Source of the DNA: Cervus elaphus
Lineage: Eukaryota; Chordata; Mammalia; Artiodactyla; Cervidae
Length of the DNA stretch: 64,000 nt
NCBI RefSeq assembly: GCF_910594005.1
Contig: NC_057835.1
Location: 47,950,001 to 48,014,000 of the forward strand
Direction: 5' to 3'
A model generated the notes under the pieces. The model was not told the DNA's origin and did not search any database. It saw only the letters and a program-made list of their open reading frames with translations. Made by a program: the position numbers and the translations under genes. Shown here piece by piece: positions 11,594-22,303 of this stretch (within the stretch, counting starts at the first letter, position 1; each line of letters begins with the position of its first letter).

Positions 11594-11632
11594 GCTGCTG
11601 CTGCTGCTAATTCACTTCAGTCGTGTCCAACT
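11594..11632 (-). mobile_element. 39-bp SINE/BovB-tail micro-insertion
   Basis: Only a (GCT)n start plus 'aattcacttcagtcgtgtcc' is present, the reverse complement of the extreme 3' end shared by Bov-A/Bov-tA and BovB. The 9-bp direct repeat 'ctggacttt' at 11585-11593 and 11633-11641 marks it as a retrotransposition event truncated almost at once. Confidence 0.85.
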
Positions 11633-11641
11633 CTGGACTTT

Positions 11642-12985
11642 AGGAATTTAATAAAACTTGCCTCAATAAACCTCACTGTCCATTCAGGTCTTTCTTAAAT
11701 TGAGGAAATTTTTCTTCTGTTATTTATTTAATTATTGCCTTTCTGCACAATCTTCTTGTTTTCCCTTCTGGAACTCATTATTTGCATGTTAAGTCTCCTG
11801 TGACTATAGGCTCATTTTTTCTCTTGAATTCTATCTCTTTGTAGTTTGACTAAGTAGTCTCAGAAGATTTCCTCCACTTGATCTTCCCAACATCTAATTT
11901 AAATCTCAGTAAGGACTAGCTCTCCTTCAATTTATCCACTGATATTTTACTTTAAATATCATGTCACTTAGTTGTCAGAATCACTTCTCTGCAGCAACAA
12001 ATCTTCTTATTTTCTTTAAGTTTTATTATTCAAGTTGCATACAGATCACCCACCAGCTCTTGGAAGGGCAGGGGTTGCCTCTCTTGATGGGCTTGTTCTT
12101 TCTCTCTCTGGGCAGTGGGGACATTCTAGTGTGTATTTTTGCTTTGTCTACTCATTTGGGACCAGCCACTGGACTATCCTAAGTGGCACGGAGGACTCTG
12201 CTCCCATGGGAGTAGATGTAGCCAGCAGATTTTCTGACTCCCATGTAATTACATGAGGAAACAGCTGTTCCTTAGTCTCTTGAAACCTTTCAATCATGGG
12301 AGATGGGTGGACTCAGCTCATTGGTTCAGTTTTTCCTCTGTGATCATAAATAATAGACCAACACTGACCCAGCCTCCTGGGATCCAGACCTGGTTCAAAC
12401 TCACCACAGTGCTTGTCTGTGTTGGACCCAAGCTCTTTTGATGTCCAAAGCATGGAAACTCCTGCAAAAATGCTCTCATTCACGTCCTCCACACACTAAC
12501 TGCCTTGTAGCCCCAACAGCAATTTGGCTACAAGGAGAAAGAATTAAATTTGAATTTGGGAATGACAATGACAAGGATGTTTTAGCAATCACATTTTCAA
12601 AATCCTTTTCTGTCTTTAGAATTTATTCCTTAACTAAGATGTGATGCCAATTTGTGTCTAACACATGGTGTTAGACAACATCCCAATTCCCAAGCATCTA
12701 TTTACATCCTCTTATTTACATGCAAGCAGAGCATTTTTGAATGTTGCCTATAATTAGGTTATTTCTGATACAAACCATATTGCAAGGACAGATGATAGCT
12801 GTTGTTGATATACGGGAAGATCAGTAAAAAATATTTCAATTTTCCTGGTCTCAGTTTTGAAGCAAACAGAAAGTATAACAAAGGGATAAGACAGACGAAG
12901 ATGCCAGTAGCACCTTAATTACCAATTTAAGAACATAGCTTAAGCACTGTGATAGTTAATTTCTTAAAAAGGCACCCCTCCCACC
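11642..12985. other. No gene seen; possible old L1-like piece 11700-11960
   Basis: The segment 11700-11960 ('tggaactcattatttgcatg', 'gaagatttcctccacttgatc') resembles ancient L1 sequence but the match is weak. The remainder to 12985 has no recognisable exon or repeat. Confidence 0.4.
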
Positions 12986-12989
12986 CACC

Positions 12990-13560
12990 TTTGATCACCT
13001 CCCAGTATTAACTGGTGCAGCCATCCCTTGCCTATTAAAGCCTGGGTGGCTCTGGGACTCAACTGTAAGCAACACATTACATCCGAAGTGACGCTGTGTC
13101 ACTTTCAAGACTAGATCAGAAGAGGCCTTGCAGTTTCCACTTTGGTCTCTTGGAATGCCCACTCTGGGGAAAGTCAGCCGTAATATCTCTGAGAAATTCA
13201 CTACTCTGAGACCGCCACAATGTGAGGCAGCCCAAGCTAACCTCCCTGTGGAGGGGTAGATTTGCCTAGGTAGCTCTAGTTGTTTCAATCACCGCAGCCC
13301 AGGCAAAAATAAGTTAGTGAAAACCTTGAACATTCTAGCCCTGCTGGAGAATCACTGAGGAACACAGATGATGGCCAGAATCAAAGTCCAAAACAGATGG
13401 CTCCAGTCAAACCAGCTGAGCCAAATCCAGCTATTTCAGCCAACCTTAGGCTCTAGTCATCATAGGGCAGATACAGGTCATCCTTGCTGCGTCCTGTGCA
13501 AATTTCCTACCCCAAAACTTACAAACTTAATAAAAATGATTGCTGTTTCACATCATTAAG
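12990..13560 (+). mobile_element. MaLR LTR (MLT1-like)
   Basis: 'ctcttggaatgcccactctgg' region near 13145, 'gccagaatcaaagtcc' region and the 3' terminus 'aataaaaatgattgctgttt' near 13530 with 'catcattaagattt' follow MLT1-type LTRs. The expected last bases are missing where minus-strand L1 sequence begins, so the L1 probably landed in or next to its 3' end. Confidence 0.6.
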
Positions 13561-13561
13561 A

Positions 13562-13995
13562 TTTCTTTTTTTTATTGGAGCTTAGTTGGTTTACAGAGTT
13601 GTGTTAGTTTATGCCACACGGCAAAGTGAATTAGCTATTAGTGTATATATATGTCCTCTTCATCACCACAGAGCATTGAGTAGTGTTTCTCTATGCTATT
13701 AATATAGAGTAGGTTCTCACTAGTTACCTATTTTATACATAGTATCTATAATGTATATGTGTTAATTCCAATCTCCCAATTCACCCCCCTCTCCCCTTTT
13801 CCCCCTTGGTGTCCATACACTTGTTCTCTACATCTGTGTCTCTATTTCTGCTTTGCAAATAGATTCATCTGTACCAGTTTTCTAGAGTCCATATGTATGT
13901 GTTACTATATGATGTTTGTGCTTCTCTTTTGGACTCACTTCACTCTATATGACAGTCCCTAGGTTGACCCATGTCTCAGCAAATGGCAGAACGTT
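13562..13995 (-). mobile_element. L1 3' end, 5'-truncated
   Basis: T-rich left end, then the complement of L1 3' UTR and ORF2 end: 'cggcaaagtgaattagctat', 'cagagcattgagtagtg', 'actagttacctattttatac', 'gactcacttcactctatatg'. The 5' truncation point is at about 13995. Confidence 0.85.
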
Positions 13996-14211
13996 TCTTC
14001 AGAAAGGAAATAATTCCCCTTTGGGATCTGGGATCAAGGGTCCCAGATACACAAAGGGAAAGGATTCTGGACCAGCAAGATGTATTCAGCAAATATAGGA
14101 GGGATGATTGTGAGTAAGGTTGTGCTTTCTATGAGACCTATACTTGATATATGCACTTCAAGAAACAGAGCTCACTGTAAGTTGAAAAACCTACCTATAG
14201 AAATTTGAAAT

Positions 14212-14480
14212 TATATTATTTTGATAGAGCTGCCATAACAAAAACCACAGACAGGATGGAGTACCAACAGAAACTTCTTTTCTCGCAGTCCTAGAGGCTT
14301 GGAGAAAGGTTTGATTTTCCCCGAGACCTCTCTCTCTGGCTTGCAGATGGCTGCCTTCTACCTTCCTGTCCTCAAGTCTCTGTTTTTCCTAATCTCCTCT
14401 TCCTATAAGGACACTAGTCCTTGGATTAGGCCTCATTTTAACTTAATTACCTCAGTAAAGACTCTGTCTCTAATATAAAC
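14212..14480 (-). mobile_element. MaLR LTR (MST/MLT1-like), reverse
   Basis: 'agagctgccataacaaaaacc' at the left end, 'cctagaggcttgg', 'ctggcttgcagatggctgcc' near 14336, 'ataaggacactagtccttgg' near 14405 and 'aattacctcagtaaagactc' near 14445 are the well-known complement of MaLR LTRs. Confidence 0.75.
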
Positions 14481-15152
14481 CAGAATATGGGCTTACTTTA
14501 CCATCAGGATCTTGTTTGTACACTTGGATTAAATCTCTCATGTAAAGTGACTGTTTTTCTGCCTGGTTCTCAAGTCTTGCTTTCGTGATAACATTACACT
14601 TGAGAGCAAATGATACTGAACAGTGAGGTTTGATACTGAGAAGGGCCTGGTGCTCCCGGGCACAAAGCTTTTCTGTATTCCGCATTTCTTTGATTACAGG
14701 AAATAGCCTTCATTCAGCCTCCATGACCTTCCCTGAGTTCCAATGGGCAGATTCAAGCAGTTGCTAACTAGGGAAGGGAGGGCATATGAGATCAGGGAGA
14801 AATAGTCAAGAACAGCCTTGGGGAAAGGTCCTTGTTCCCCACCAATGTAAACACACAATAATATCTTTGACCTATTTTGCAGCTACTGAAACCCCCTCCA
14901 GATGGGAGACGTTAATGATTAAAATGGTATGTTGCCACAAGCAGGTAGACCCCAGAGCAGTTGGACATGAAGGCTGACGATGCTGGCTCCTACTTACTCA
15001 CCACCAACCCATCAGAAGAATGTCCACAAGCTTGTCATGCCCTCTTTGAACCATTACTATAAAAACTTCTCACTATCCTCTCCAAGTTGGGACACACAGT
15101 TTTTTTGAGGCAGGGGTCCACTGTGTCCCCCTTTGCCTAGTAAAGTAATAAA
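14481..15152. other. No gene seen
   Basis: Open frames at 14470-14685 (minus) and 14786-14977 (plus) show no domain and no splice context. No repeat assigned. Confidence 0.45.
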
Positions 15153-15357
15153 GGTTCCCTGGTGGCTCGGATGGTAAAGCGTCTGCCTGCAATGTGGGAG
15201 ACCCAGGTTTGATCCCTGGGTCGGGATGATCCCCTGGAGAAGGAAATGGCAACCCACTGCAGTACTCTTGCCTGGAAAATCCCATGGACAGAGGAGCCTG
15301 GTAGACTACAGTCCATGGGGTCACAAAGAGTCAGACATGACTGAGCGACTTCACTTT
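15153..15357 (+). mobile_element. Bov-tA SINE
   Basis: Head 'ggttccctggtggctcgg', B-box-like 'aggtttgatccctggg' near 15206, body 'ggaaatggcaacccactgc' and 3' end 'catgactgagcgacttcac'. Well preserved, and no clear TSD was found. Confidence 0.93.
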
Positions 15358-16219
15358 CTTCCCTACTTCACCCAAAACTCCACCTCTGAGATTTGGTTCA
15401 GCACTAGTGTACAGAGAAGCTGAGCTTTCATCATCACAAGTGAGCAATAAAATTAAGAGTATTTGGCTGAGGAAGTATCTAAGAAAAATGTGGAAGGAGC
15501 AGACTATTTGCTCTTGAATGCTTATAGTAAAATGGGGGAAGAGAGAGGTGGTTTAAAGATGGAATTGTTCATCAGAAAGGAACAGAAACTAAAAGGTACA
15601 GAACATTCTCAGCCTATCCATACTGTAAACTGAGAGGGTCTGTTGAGAAACAACTTTCACGATGTGGCCAAACCACCATCTGATAAGGCAATTTAGTCAG
15701 ACTTTTAAACAGAAGCCAGGAGCTATGGTTCAATGGAAGAATGACCCTTGCTTCTCCCCAAGGTGATCCAAAGCTCATGAAAACAATTTCAAAAGAAGGG
15801 CCACCAGTGCCTGCAGGACCTCCATGCTCTTTGGCCTGTGTTAAATAAAATTAATATTTTATGGCAAGATAATAAAAATTTAAATATAAAAAAATTTCTC
15901 TGTCCTTTTGTCTCCTCTCTCTCCTCTACCATGCATCGCATATCTGCATTATGCATCAACCAAATTTCCCATCAGCAGAAATACCTACTTGACCATAAAC
16001 CATAATCTTTCTTCTACCACCAACAAGACAACTCCTTAAAGGATAACATTCCTTCTTGATCTTGTAAGGGGCCATGAGGATGGCTAGAATTGGATTGTGG
16101 AAATTGTCAATACCACATAATTTAATGTCCAGGCTTCTGTCTCAAAATTTATATAACTTTTATATAGTTTATATATATTATATAAATAAAACATATATAA
16201 ACGTATATAACTGCTCTGG
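15358..16219. other. No gene seen
   Basis: A TA-rich low-complexity stretch lies at 16140-16212. No exon or repeat family recognised elsewhere. Confidence 0.45.
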
Positions 16220-16575
16220 CTTCTAATGGGCAAAACAGTTCTCAGATTTCAGGGTCGTCTTCTTCACTGGCACAGAGTGCAGTCACCTGGGAAGCAGGTG
16301 ACATGGCTACCTCAACCTAGATTTGCAAGGAAAAGAGTGTCTCAGAGCCACAGGTATGCCATCCAGGCAAAAAAACACTGTAGGAGTGGGGCTACCACAG
16401 AGGGCACCCCACTAGAATGGTGCCCAGTAGAACCTGGAGGCAAGGTCATCTCCCAGGCCCTGGGACAGTGGAACTACCAGCAGACAATTCCAGTCCAGGA
16501 AAGCCACAGGCACAGGACTGAAACCAGAGGGAAAGGGGCAGAGATAAACAACCATTAAAGAACAAAAGATATAGC
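16220..16575 (+). other. Unassigned sequence upstream of an ERV LTR; 110-codon open frame
   Basis: The open frame 16226-16558 is not recognisable as Gag, Pol or Env. The stretch could be ERV-derived because it abuts an LTR, and it holds a purine-rich segment near 16524-16545. That tract is not directly against the LTR start, so the link is only a suggestion. Confidence 0.3.
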
Positions 16576-17112
16576 TGTTGATGACACGACATAACTGGTT
16601 AGAACCCATTAGGCCCAATATGGTGGAAAATTCAACTTCCAGTGAACCCTGAGTCTCATTATACGCTCATTGTAATACACCAGCATATGTTAAATGACAC
16701 AACCATAGGTGCCATGACAGTTCCAAGGCCAACCAAAAAAGGCCAAAAAGTGGGCAGTGGCCCAGTGCCTGAAAATCACTGCCCCTTCCCCAAAATAGTT
16801 GGAATAATACCCTTACTCATTAGCCTATGAAATAACCTAGCTCATAAATACCAACTACTGCATATTTTGGGACCTCTCACCTTCTGAGATGGTCCACCCT
16901 CTATCTGTGGGGTGTGCTTCTCCGAGGACCGCTCTTGCCTTTTCAGATGAACTACATTCTGTTTATGGAATATAAATAGAATCTCTAAATAAATCTCTAA
17001 ATAAATCCACTTCTTACTTATCACTTTGTCTCTCACTGCATTCTTTCTGCACTGAGGCAAAAAGAACCTGAACTAGGTCCTAAGACCAGGTGTGTGACTT
17101 AAAAGGTAGCAG
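16576..17112 (+). mobile_element. ERV-type LTR (class I-like)
   Basis: U3 landmarks are 'acccattaggcccaatatgg' near 16606, 'gccatgacagttccaaggcc' near 16712 and a TATA-like 'gctcataaatacc' near 16840. The polyadenylation region 16978-17008 carries a duplicated 'atctctaaataa' unit with AATAAA. U5 has 'cattctttctgcactgagg' near 17040. Its R-U5 closely parallels the LTR at 5494-6118 while U3 differs. No matching second LTR is seen nearby, so solo or fragmentary. Confidence 0.65.
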
Positions 17113-17665
17113 GGTTCAAGTCTCAACTTGTGTTGTGCAATTTCAGGACTACATCCAGCCTGTGAGAGCTATGGTGGGGTTCGTGTCAGCAAAGACAGGG
17201 GTGTGGGGCCTCCCGAAGCTGGGAGGGCAGGGCAACCTGGAGGCTTAAGGGCCAAAGCCCTGCAGAGCAAAGCTGGGGACCCACACCTCAGTCTAGAAGG
17301 CGGGTCCTCTGCCCCAGCACAGTTGGTGAGCAGGACGAAAAAATCAAAGAAGATTCTAACATCTTAAGGTTTCCGACTTGCTCAGGATCTGTAACGCCTC
17401 TCTTCTTGCCTTTTGGAGTGGGGATATCTGTCCTATGCCTGTCTCACCATTATACTTTGGAAGTACAAAACTTGATTTCACAGACTCACAGCTGAAGGTG
17501 AACTGCTGCAGGATGAATCCACCTGGAGTCTGACCCATACCTGATATTGATATTTACACGAGACTGAACTTTAGAGTTGATCCTGGAAGGAGTTAAGACT
17601 TCTGAGGCTATTGAATGTATTTTGCACGGGAAAAGGATATAAATTTGGGGGAGACAGCAATGGAA
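17113..17665. other. No gene seen; GC-richer at 17160-17340
   Basis: A locally GC-richer stretch with an open frame at 17128-17367 but no recognisable product. Could include ERV flank or unique DNA. Confidence 0.4.
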
Positions 17666-18262
17666 TGCAATGAGCTGAATGTTTGCCTCCCCAAAACTCA
17701 TATGTTGAAATCCTAATCTCCAAGGTGATGGCATTAGAAGGTGGGCCCAGTGATTAGGTCATGAGGGCACAGCTCTCATGAACGGCCCTTATAAAAGAGA
17801 CTCCAGAGGGTGGGATGGATGCAAAGAGTAGCATATAAATATATAAACTACCATATGTAAAATAGATAGCCAATGGCAATTTGCTGTATCATACAGGGGC
17901 TCTGTGACAACCTAGAGGGGTGGAAAGGGGTGAGAGGTGGGAGGGAGGCTCAAGAGAGAGGGGACATATGTATGTACCTATGGCTGATTCATGTAGATGT
18001 ATGGCAGAAAACAACACAGTATTGTGAGGCAATTATCCTTCAATTAAAAATAAATAAATTAAAAAATGAGAGACTCAAGAGAGATCCCTCAGTCCTTCTG
18101 CCATGTGAGGTTCCATTAAAAAAAAAAAAAAAAAAGACTGTCTAGGAAGCAGGCCTTCACCAGACACCAGATCTGCCAGTACCTTGATTTTGGACCTCTC
18201 AGCCTCCAGAATTGTGAGAAATAAATTCTGTTGTTTATAAACCACCCAGTTTATGGGATATC
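17666..18262 (+). mobile_element. MaLR LTR (MST/MLT1-like) split by an L1
   Basis: 5' part: 'gctgaatgtttgcctcccc', 'catatgttgaaatcctaatc' and 'gattaggtcatgagggcac', ending at 'ataaaagagactccagag' (17791-17808). The same LTR resumes at 18071 with 'gagatccctcagtccttctg', 'ccagacaccagatctgcc' and 'cctccagaattgtgagaaat'. An A17 run at about 18118-18135 lies within the 3' part. Confidence 0.85.
17808..18070 (+). mobile_element. L1 3' end nested in a MaLR LTR
   Basis: It has 'tatgtaaaatagatagccaa', 'tggctgattcatgtagatg', 'tggcagaaaacaacacag' and the A-rich end 'aattaaaaataaataaatt', the 3' UTR of ruminant L1. Flanking similarity ('agagactccagag' before, 'agagactcaagag' after) is a ~13-bp TSD with one mismatch. 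Confidence 0.9.
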
Positions 18263-18304
18263 TGTTATGGTAGGCCAAATTGAAAACCCCAGTTTTCAAG
18301 ATTT

Positions 18305-18475
18305 TAAGAAATGCGTTTAATAGATTTTACTTTTTAGAGCAGTTTTAGTTTCATAGCAAAACTGAGCAGAAAGTACAAAGTTCCCATTTATTCACACCCA
18401 ATACGTTGCATCTTTTAATCTGTCTTTTGTTCTTTTATTATTAAAAACTACTGATACCTGCACAAACTATCATTT
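18305..18475 (-). mobile_element. Old L1M fragment
   Basis: 'tttttagagcagttttagtt', 'aaactgagcagaaagtac' and 'aaagttcccatttattcaca' are the complement of ancient L1M 3' sequence. Confidence 0.65.
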
Positions 18476-19430
18476 AAATAGTTGGTAGTCACTGGGGGCT
18501 GGAATTCCAGAAGGTAGGAGTTATGATACTGGGGAAAGATGGGATGAGTTAGTATTTGGCCTCAACTGTACTCTCACTTTGGAGTTGCCTAGCCTGACAT
18601 TTGGGTCCAATGCCAGAGATTCATTGGTCTGGAATGCAGAGTTAGAAAGAATCCAGATGATTCTAAGTGTGTTAAGATTTACAACCAAGAAGACAAAGCC
18701 ATGTTCAACCAAAGTGGGGATGATTAGACACAGTTAAAAAGTGTTTCTTTCATCCAGACTGAGGTTTTTCCCTTTGATTAGAGCTCAACGAGGTTAGTAT
18801 GTGCAAAAGTGGAAATGGAAGTACCAGTCAGTCCTCACGCCTGGGGCTACGGGGTATCAGATCAAATCGCTTCTCTTGCCCTGGCTTTAGTCACAACATC
18901 ATAACCGTAAGCTATCTTTTTATCTCTGAGAAATAGCCAGTCCACTTTTTACTTTCAATCCTCAAAGCTAATTTCTTCAAATAGAGTTTTTATTTTCCAT
19001 TTCATCCTAAAAATGCTTTACCTGAACCAAGGGATGGCTGAGGTTTCAGCAATTCTCTTCGTAGCCTTGCAGTTGTGAATAAGCTAGTTATTGCCTGACG
19101 ATCTCACTGACATCTGCCTCTTTTCAGTTTTCCATTTAGAAATGGAGGCTGGTGTTGAAGAAATTGGAAAGAGGACAGTCCAGACACCCTTTCTTCGAAA
19201 TCTCCACTTGTGTCTACAATCCTCTGGATTTCCAAAGCCTGTCATGAATAATCCCCAGAGGCACCATTGAAAATGGAATCTTGTTTTATTCTTCTGAGAA
19301 CTTTCATTCCTTCCCCCTCCTTCCAATCCAGATCTTCCTGGTTTGGTTAAAGCCCTGTTGCTGTTGGCAGTATAGGAGTCACAGACCTGAGCTCTATCAC
19401 CTTCAGGTTTCTCTGAAATCAGCTGGGAAG
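18476..19430. other. No gene seen
   Basis: No repeat family or exon recognised. The minus-strand open frame 19084-19326 has no recognisable domain. Confidence 0.45.
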
Positions 19431-19615
19431 AAAGTGTAGCTCAGCTGGTAAAGGATCTTCTTGCAATACAGGAGACCTGGGTTGGATCCCTGGATTGGGA
19501 AGATCCTCTGGAGAAGGGAAAGGCTACCCACTCCAGTTTTCCGGCCTAGAGAATCCCATGGACTGTATAGTCCACGGGGTCACAAAGAGTCGGACACGGC
19601 TGAGCGGCTTTCACT
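19431..19615 (+). mobile_element. Bov-tA SINE
   Basis: The head is tRNA-like ('gtgtagctcagctggtaaag', A-box-like), with 'gggttggatccctggattgg' (B-box-like), body 'cccactccagttttccgg' and end 'cggacacggctgagcggc'. Confidence 0.9.
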
Positions 19616-20002
19616 GCACAGGATGTGCGCAGGGCCCTTCCCTGGCTTCTCCCCGTTGCCGAGTCTGGAAAGGCGGATGAGACGAGGGGCTCCGGGCGTC
19701 CCGTCCCCAGCCCCATGTCACGTATTTCAAGTCCAAGTTCAGATGTGCCGTATCTGACACCTGCCAAGTCAGGGACTAGACTGGGGAAGAGAGACAAGAT
19801 CAGAGGTGCCCTTCCTAACAGCTGTCTTTCACCAACCCTCACTGTTGCCTTCAAGGATTCAGAGCCACCTCCACAGCGTCTGGAGGCGCACCTCATCTTG
19901 CACACTGCATAGAAATGTAGCAAGGTGCCAGGACGTCTCGAAACTTCAAAACCCCCGTAGTTTTCTGGTCTTAGAAGCTTTTCCCATCTCTCACTGGGTC
20001 TT
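19616..20002. other. GC- and CpG-richer patch, no repeat recognised
   Basis: Between about 19625 and 19720 there are many CpGs ('gtgcgcag', 'cgttgccgag', 'aaggcggatgagacgagggg', 'ccgggcgtcccgtcc') in a window that is otherwise CpG-poor. The open frames crossing it have no recognisable product. Confidence 0.5.
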
Positions 20003-20362
20003 TTCGTTTTCTTAAATTGAAGTATAGTTGATGTATAATATTATATAAGTTACAGGTGTACAATATAGTGATTCACAATTTTTTGAAGGCCATTCTCCTT
20101 TTATAGTCATTATAAAATATTGGCTACATTCCCCAAGTTCTATAATACATCCTTGTAGCTTGTACCTTAGTCCCCTCCCCCTGTATTGCCCCTCCCCCTT
20201 TCCCTCTCCTACTGGTAACCACTGGTTTGTTCTCAATATCTGTGAATCTGTTCCTTTTTTGTTATATCTGCTAGTCTGTTGTATTTTTTAGACTCCACAT
20301 ATAAGTGATATTGTCCAGTACTTGTCTTGCTCTCTCTGACTTATGTCACTGAGCATAACACC
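20003..20362 (-). mobile_element. L1 3' end, 5'-truncated
   Basis: Complement of the L1 3' UTR ('cttaaattgaagtatagttg', 'cccctttccctctcctactgg', 'ggtaaccactggtttg') and of the ORF2 C-terminus. Read on the minus strand it gives a frame including 'LSDISQREQDKYWTISLICG', an L1 ORF2p-like end. Confidence 0.85.
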
Positions 20363-20604
20363 TTCAAGTTTAGCCTCCCTCCTCGCTCCTTCAATGAGGC
20401 TCCACATCCCTAATAAAAGAATATAAGAGTGAGAAGGGGAGTTAATTGCTTCTAGAGGTCTGGAAAACTCTGTTTCTTGGGCCAAGGCCAAAGCCTCTGA
20501 TAGAATTGGAAAGTCTGTCTGCATACTTAGGCTAGGAAAGGGGAAAAGTGCCTCTCATTCACTTCAGGAGAACAAATAACATATTACAACATCCTGACTT
20601 AAAA

Positions 20605-21062
20605 ACTAACATTAGGGAAAAACAAATATTGTGTATATTAACACATAACATGTGGAATATAGAAAAATAGTACAGATGATCTTATTCACAAAGAAGGAAT
20701 AGAGACACAGACGTAGAGAACAAACATATGGATACTGAAGGGGGAAGGAGGGGATGGGATGAATCTGGAGACTGGGTTTGACATATATACACTACTATGT
20801 ATAAAATAGATAACTAATGAAAACCTACTTTATAGCATAGGGAACACCACTCAATGCTCTGTGGTGATCTAAATGGGAAGGAAATCTAAAAAAGAGGGGA
20901 TATAAGTATATGTATGTCTGATTCACTTTCTCTATAGCAGAAACTAACAATACTGTAAAGCAATAAAAAATAATTAAAGTATTTAAATTAAAAACCAAAT
21001 TAAAAACTAAATTTAAAAATATTTAATTAATTAAATTAAATTTAAAAATTAATTTAAAAAAA
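20605..21062 (+). mobile_element. L1 3' end with A-rich/AT-rich tail
   Basis: 'gtgtatattaacacataac', 'gagacacagacgtagagaac', 'ataactaatgaaaacctac', 'ggaacaccactcaatgctct' and 'gcagaaactaacaatactg' follow the L1 3' UTR. The tail expands into an (aaattaaatt)-type low-complexity run to 21062. Confidence 0.85.
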
Positions 21063-22211
21063 ACCTCACATTAACCTTTACCTCATGCCACAGACGTAAC
21101 TTGCCCAGTTCAATCTAACCAGCTCATATAGAAGGTGGTTACTTTTTTGCACCCTCAAAGCCCTTGTATTTTGAGTTATTCAATTAGTTACTTTTACATT
21201 ATCAAGTCACATGTATGAGTCTCATTTTCCTCACTGGGATATTAAGTCCCTTAAATATCAAGGAAATAGTGCTTGCTTCATTCTGCCTGCTGTATAGAAG
21301 GTCAGCAATGTTGATTTCTCCTTATATCAGGGGAAATAAAGGCCTCCTGAAATAAAGACCAGGCCCTTAACCCATTTCTCAGCTAGCTGTACTTCTTTTG
21401 GATTATTGTATCATCCAAATATAGAAAATACTCTCCAGCTATCTCTCACTTGTTCCTCCTTTCCTCCAAAATAATGAGATGGACTCTCTTTTTGCCTTGA
21501 TGAATAAGAATGTAGGCCTAAATATAATTCAATTAAAGAAAATGAAATCTCTCATATCCAAATGTTACAATCATACCTGTAAAAATACATGTGGACAAAT
21601 ATGCTTTCTTATAACTTATCGTATGAATTGGATGAATCACATAGTCTTTAGATGACCCAGACTATTACATGTTCAAACTTGTCTGTAAATTTGCTAAACC
21701 AAATTGTCTCTCTTCAGGCAGGAATCCATTCCTTGTTAGGATTCCATAAATAGCACCTCTTCCTCCTCTATGAATAGAATCAAATGTTGAGTGTGCTGTG
21801 GCATGGAAGGTGGTGAAACTTCCCGTCTCTTTTCAAATATTGGATTGTGGGTAAAGTTATGGTTTTAGGTGATGGGTCAATAAAATTCTGTCTCAATTCC
21901 AGCTATAAGATCTGGGGTTGCTGTTATTCCCCCTAAAGCATCTATTAGAATACAGCAATTGTTACACTGATTAAACTGTTGCAAAAAGAACATTATCAAG
22001 GGAGCATTTGAATCATACAGCCAATTTTCAAAGAAAATTCACGTGCAATAACCAAGCTTTGACTCATATCTTCAACTGCCTTCCCTCCCATCCCCTACTT
22101 GAATGTCCCACATAAAATAACATGAAATTACTTCACTTTTGCTAAATTTTGTGTTGAGATGTTACCATTCCAGCTGGAACTGACCAAATATTTTAAAGTT
22201 AGGGGGATAGA
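21063..22211. other. No gene seen
   Basis: About 1.1 kb without a recognisable young repeat, exon or RNA gene; AT-rich throughout. Confidence 0.45.
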
Positions 22212-22219
22212 CAAGACCT

Positions 22220-22295
22220 TCACAGACCAGGGATCGAACCCTTGTCCCCTGAATTGGCAGGCTGACTCTTATCCATGGCGCCACCAGGGAAGTCC
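22220..22295 (-). mobile_element. Short tRNA-head SINE (CHR-type) with TSD
   Basis: Only the tRNA-like part is present: 'cagggatcgaacccttgtcc' (B-box complement) and 'gccaccagggaagtcc'. TSD 'caagacct' at 22212-22219 and 22296-22303. Confidence 0.85.
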
Positions 22296-22303
22296 CAAGA
22301 CCT

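Noticed and set aside
16226..16558. 110-codon frame upstream of an ERV LTR as a viral gene
   Set aside because: No Gag, Protease, Pol or Env feature can be recognised, and composition alone is not enough.
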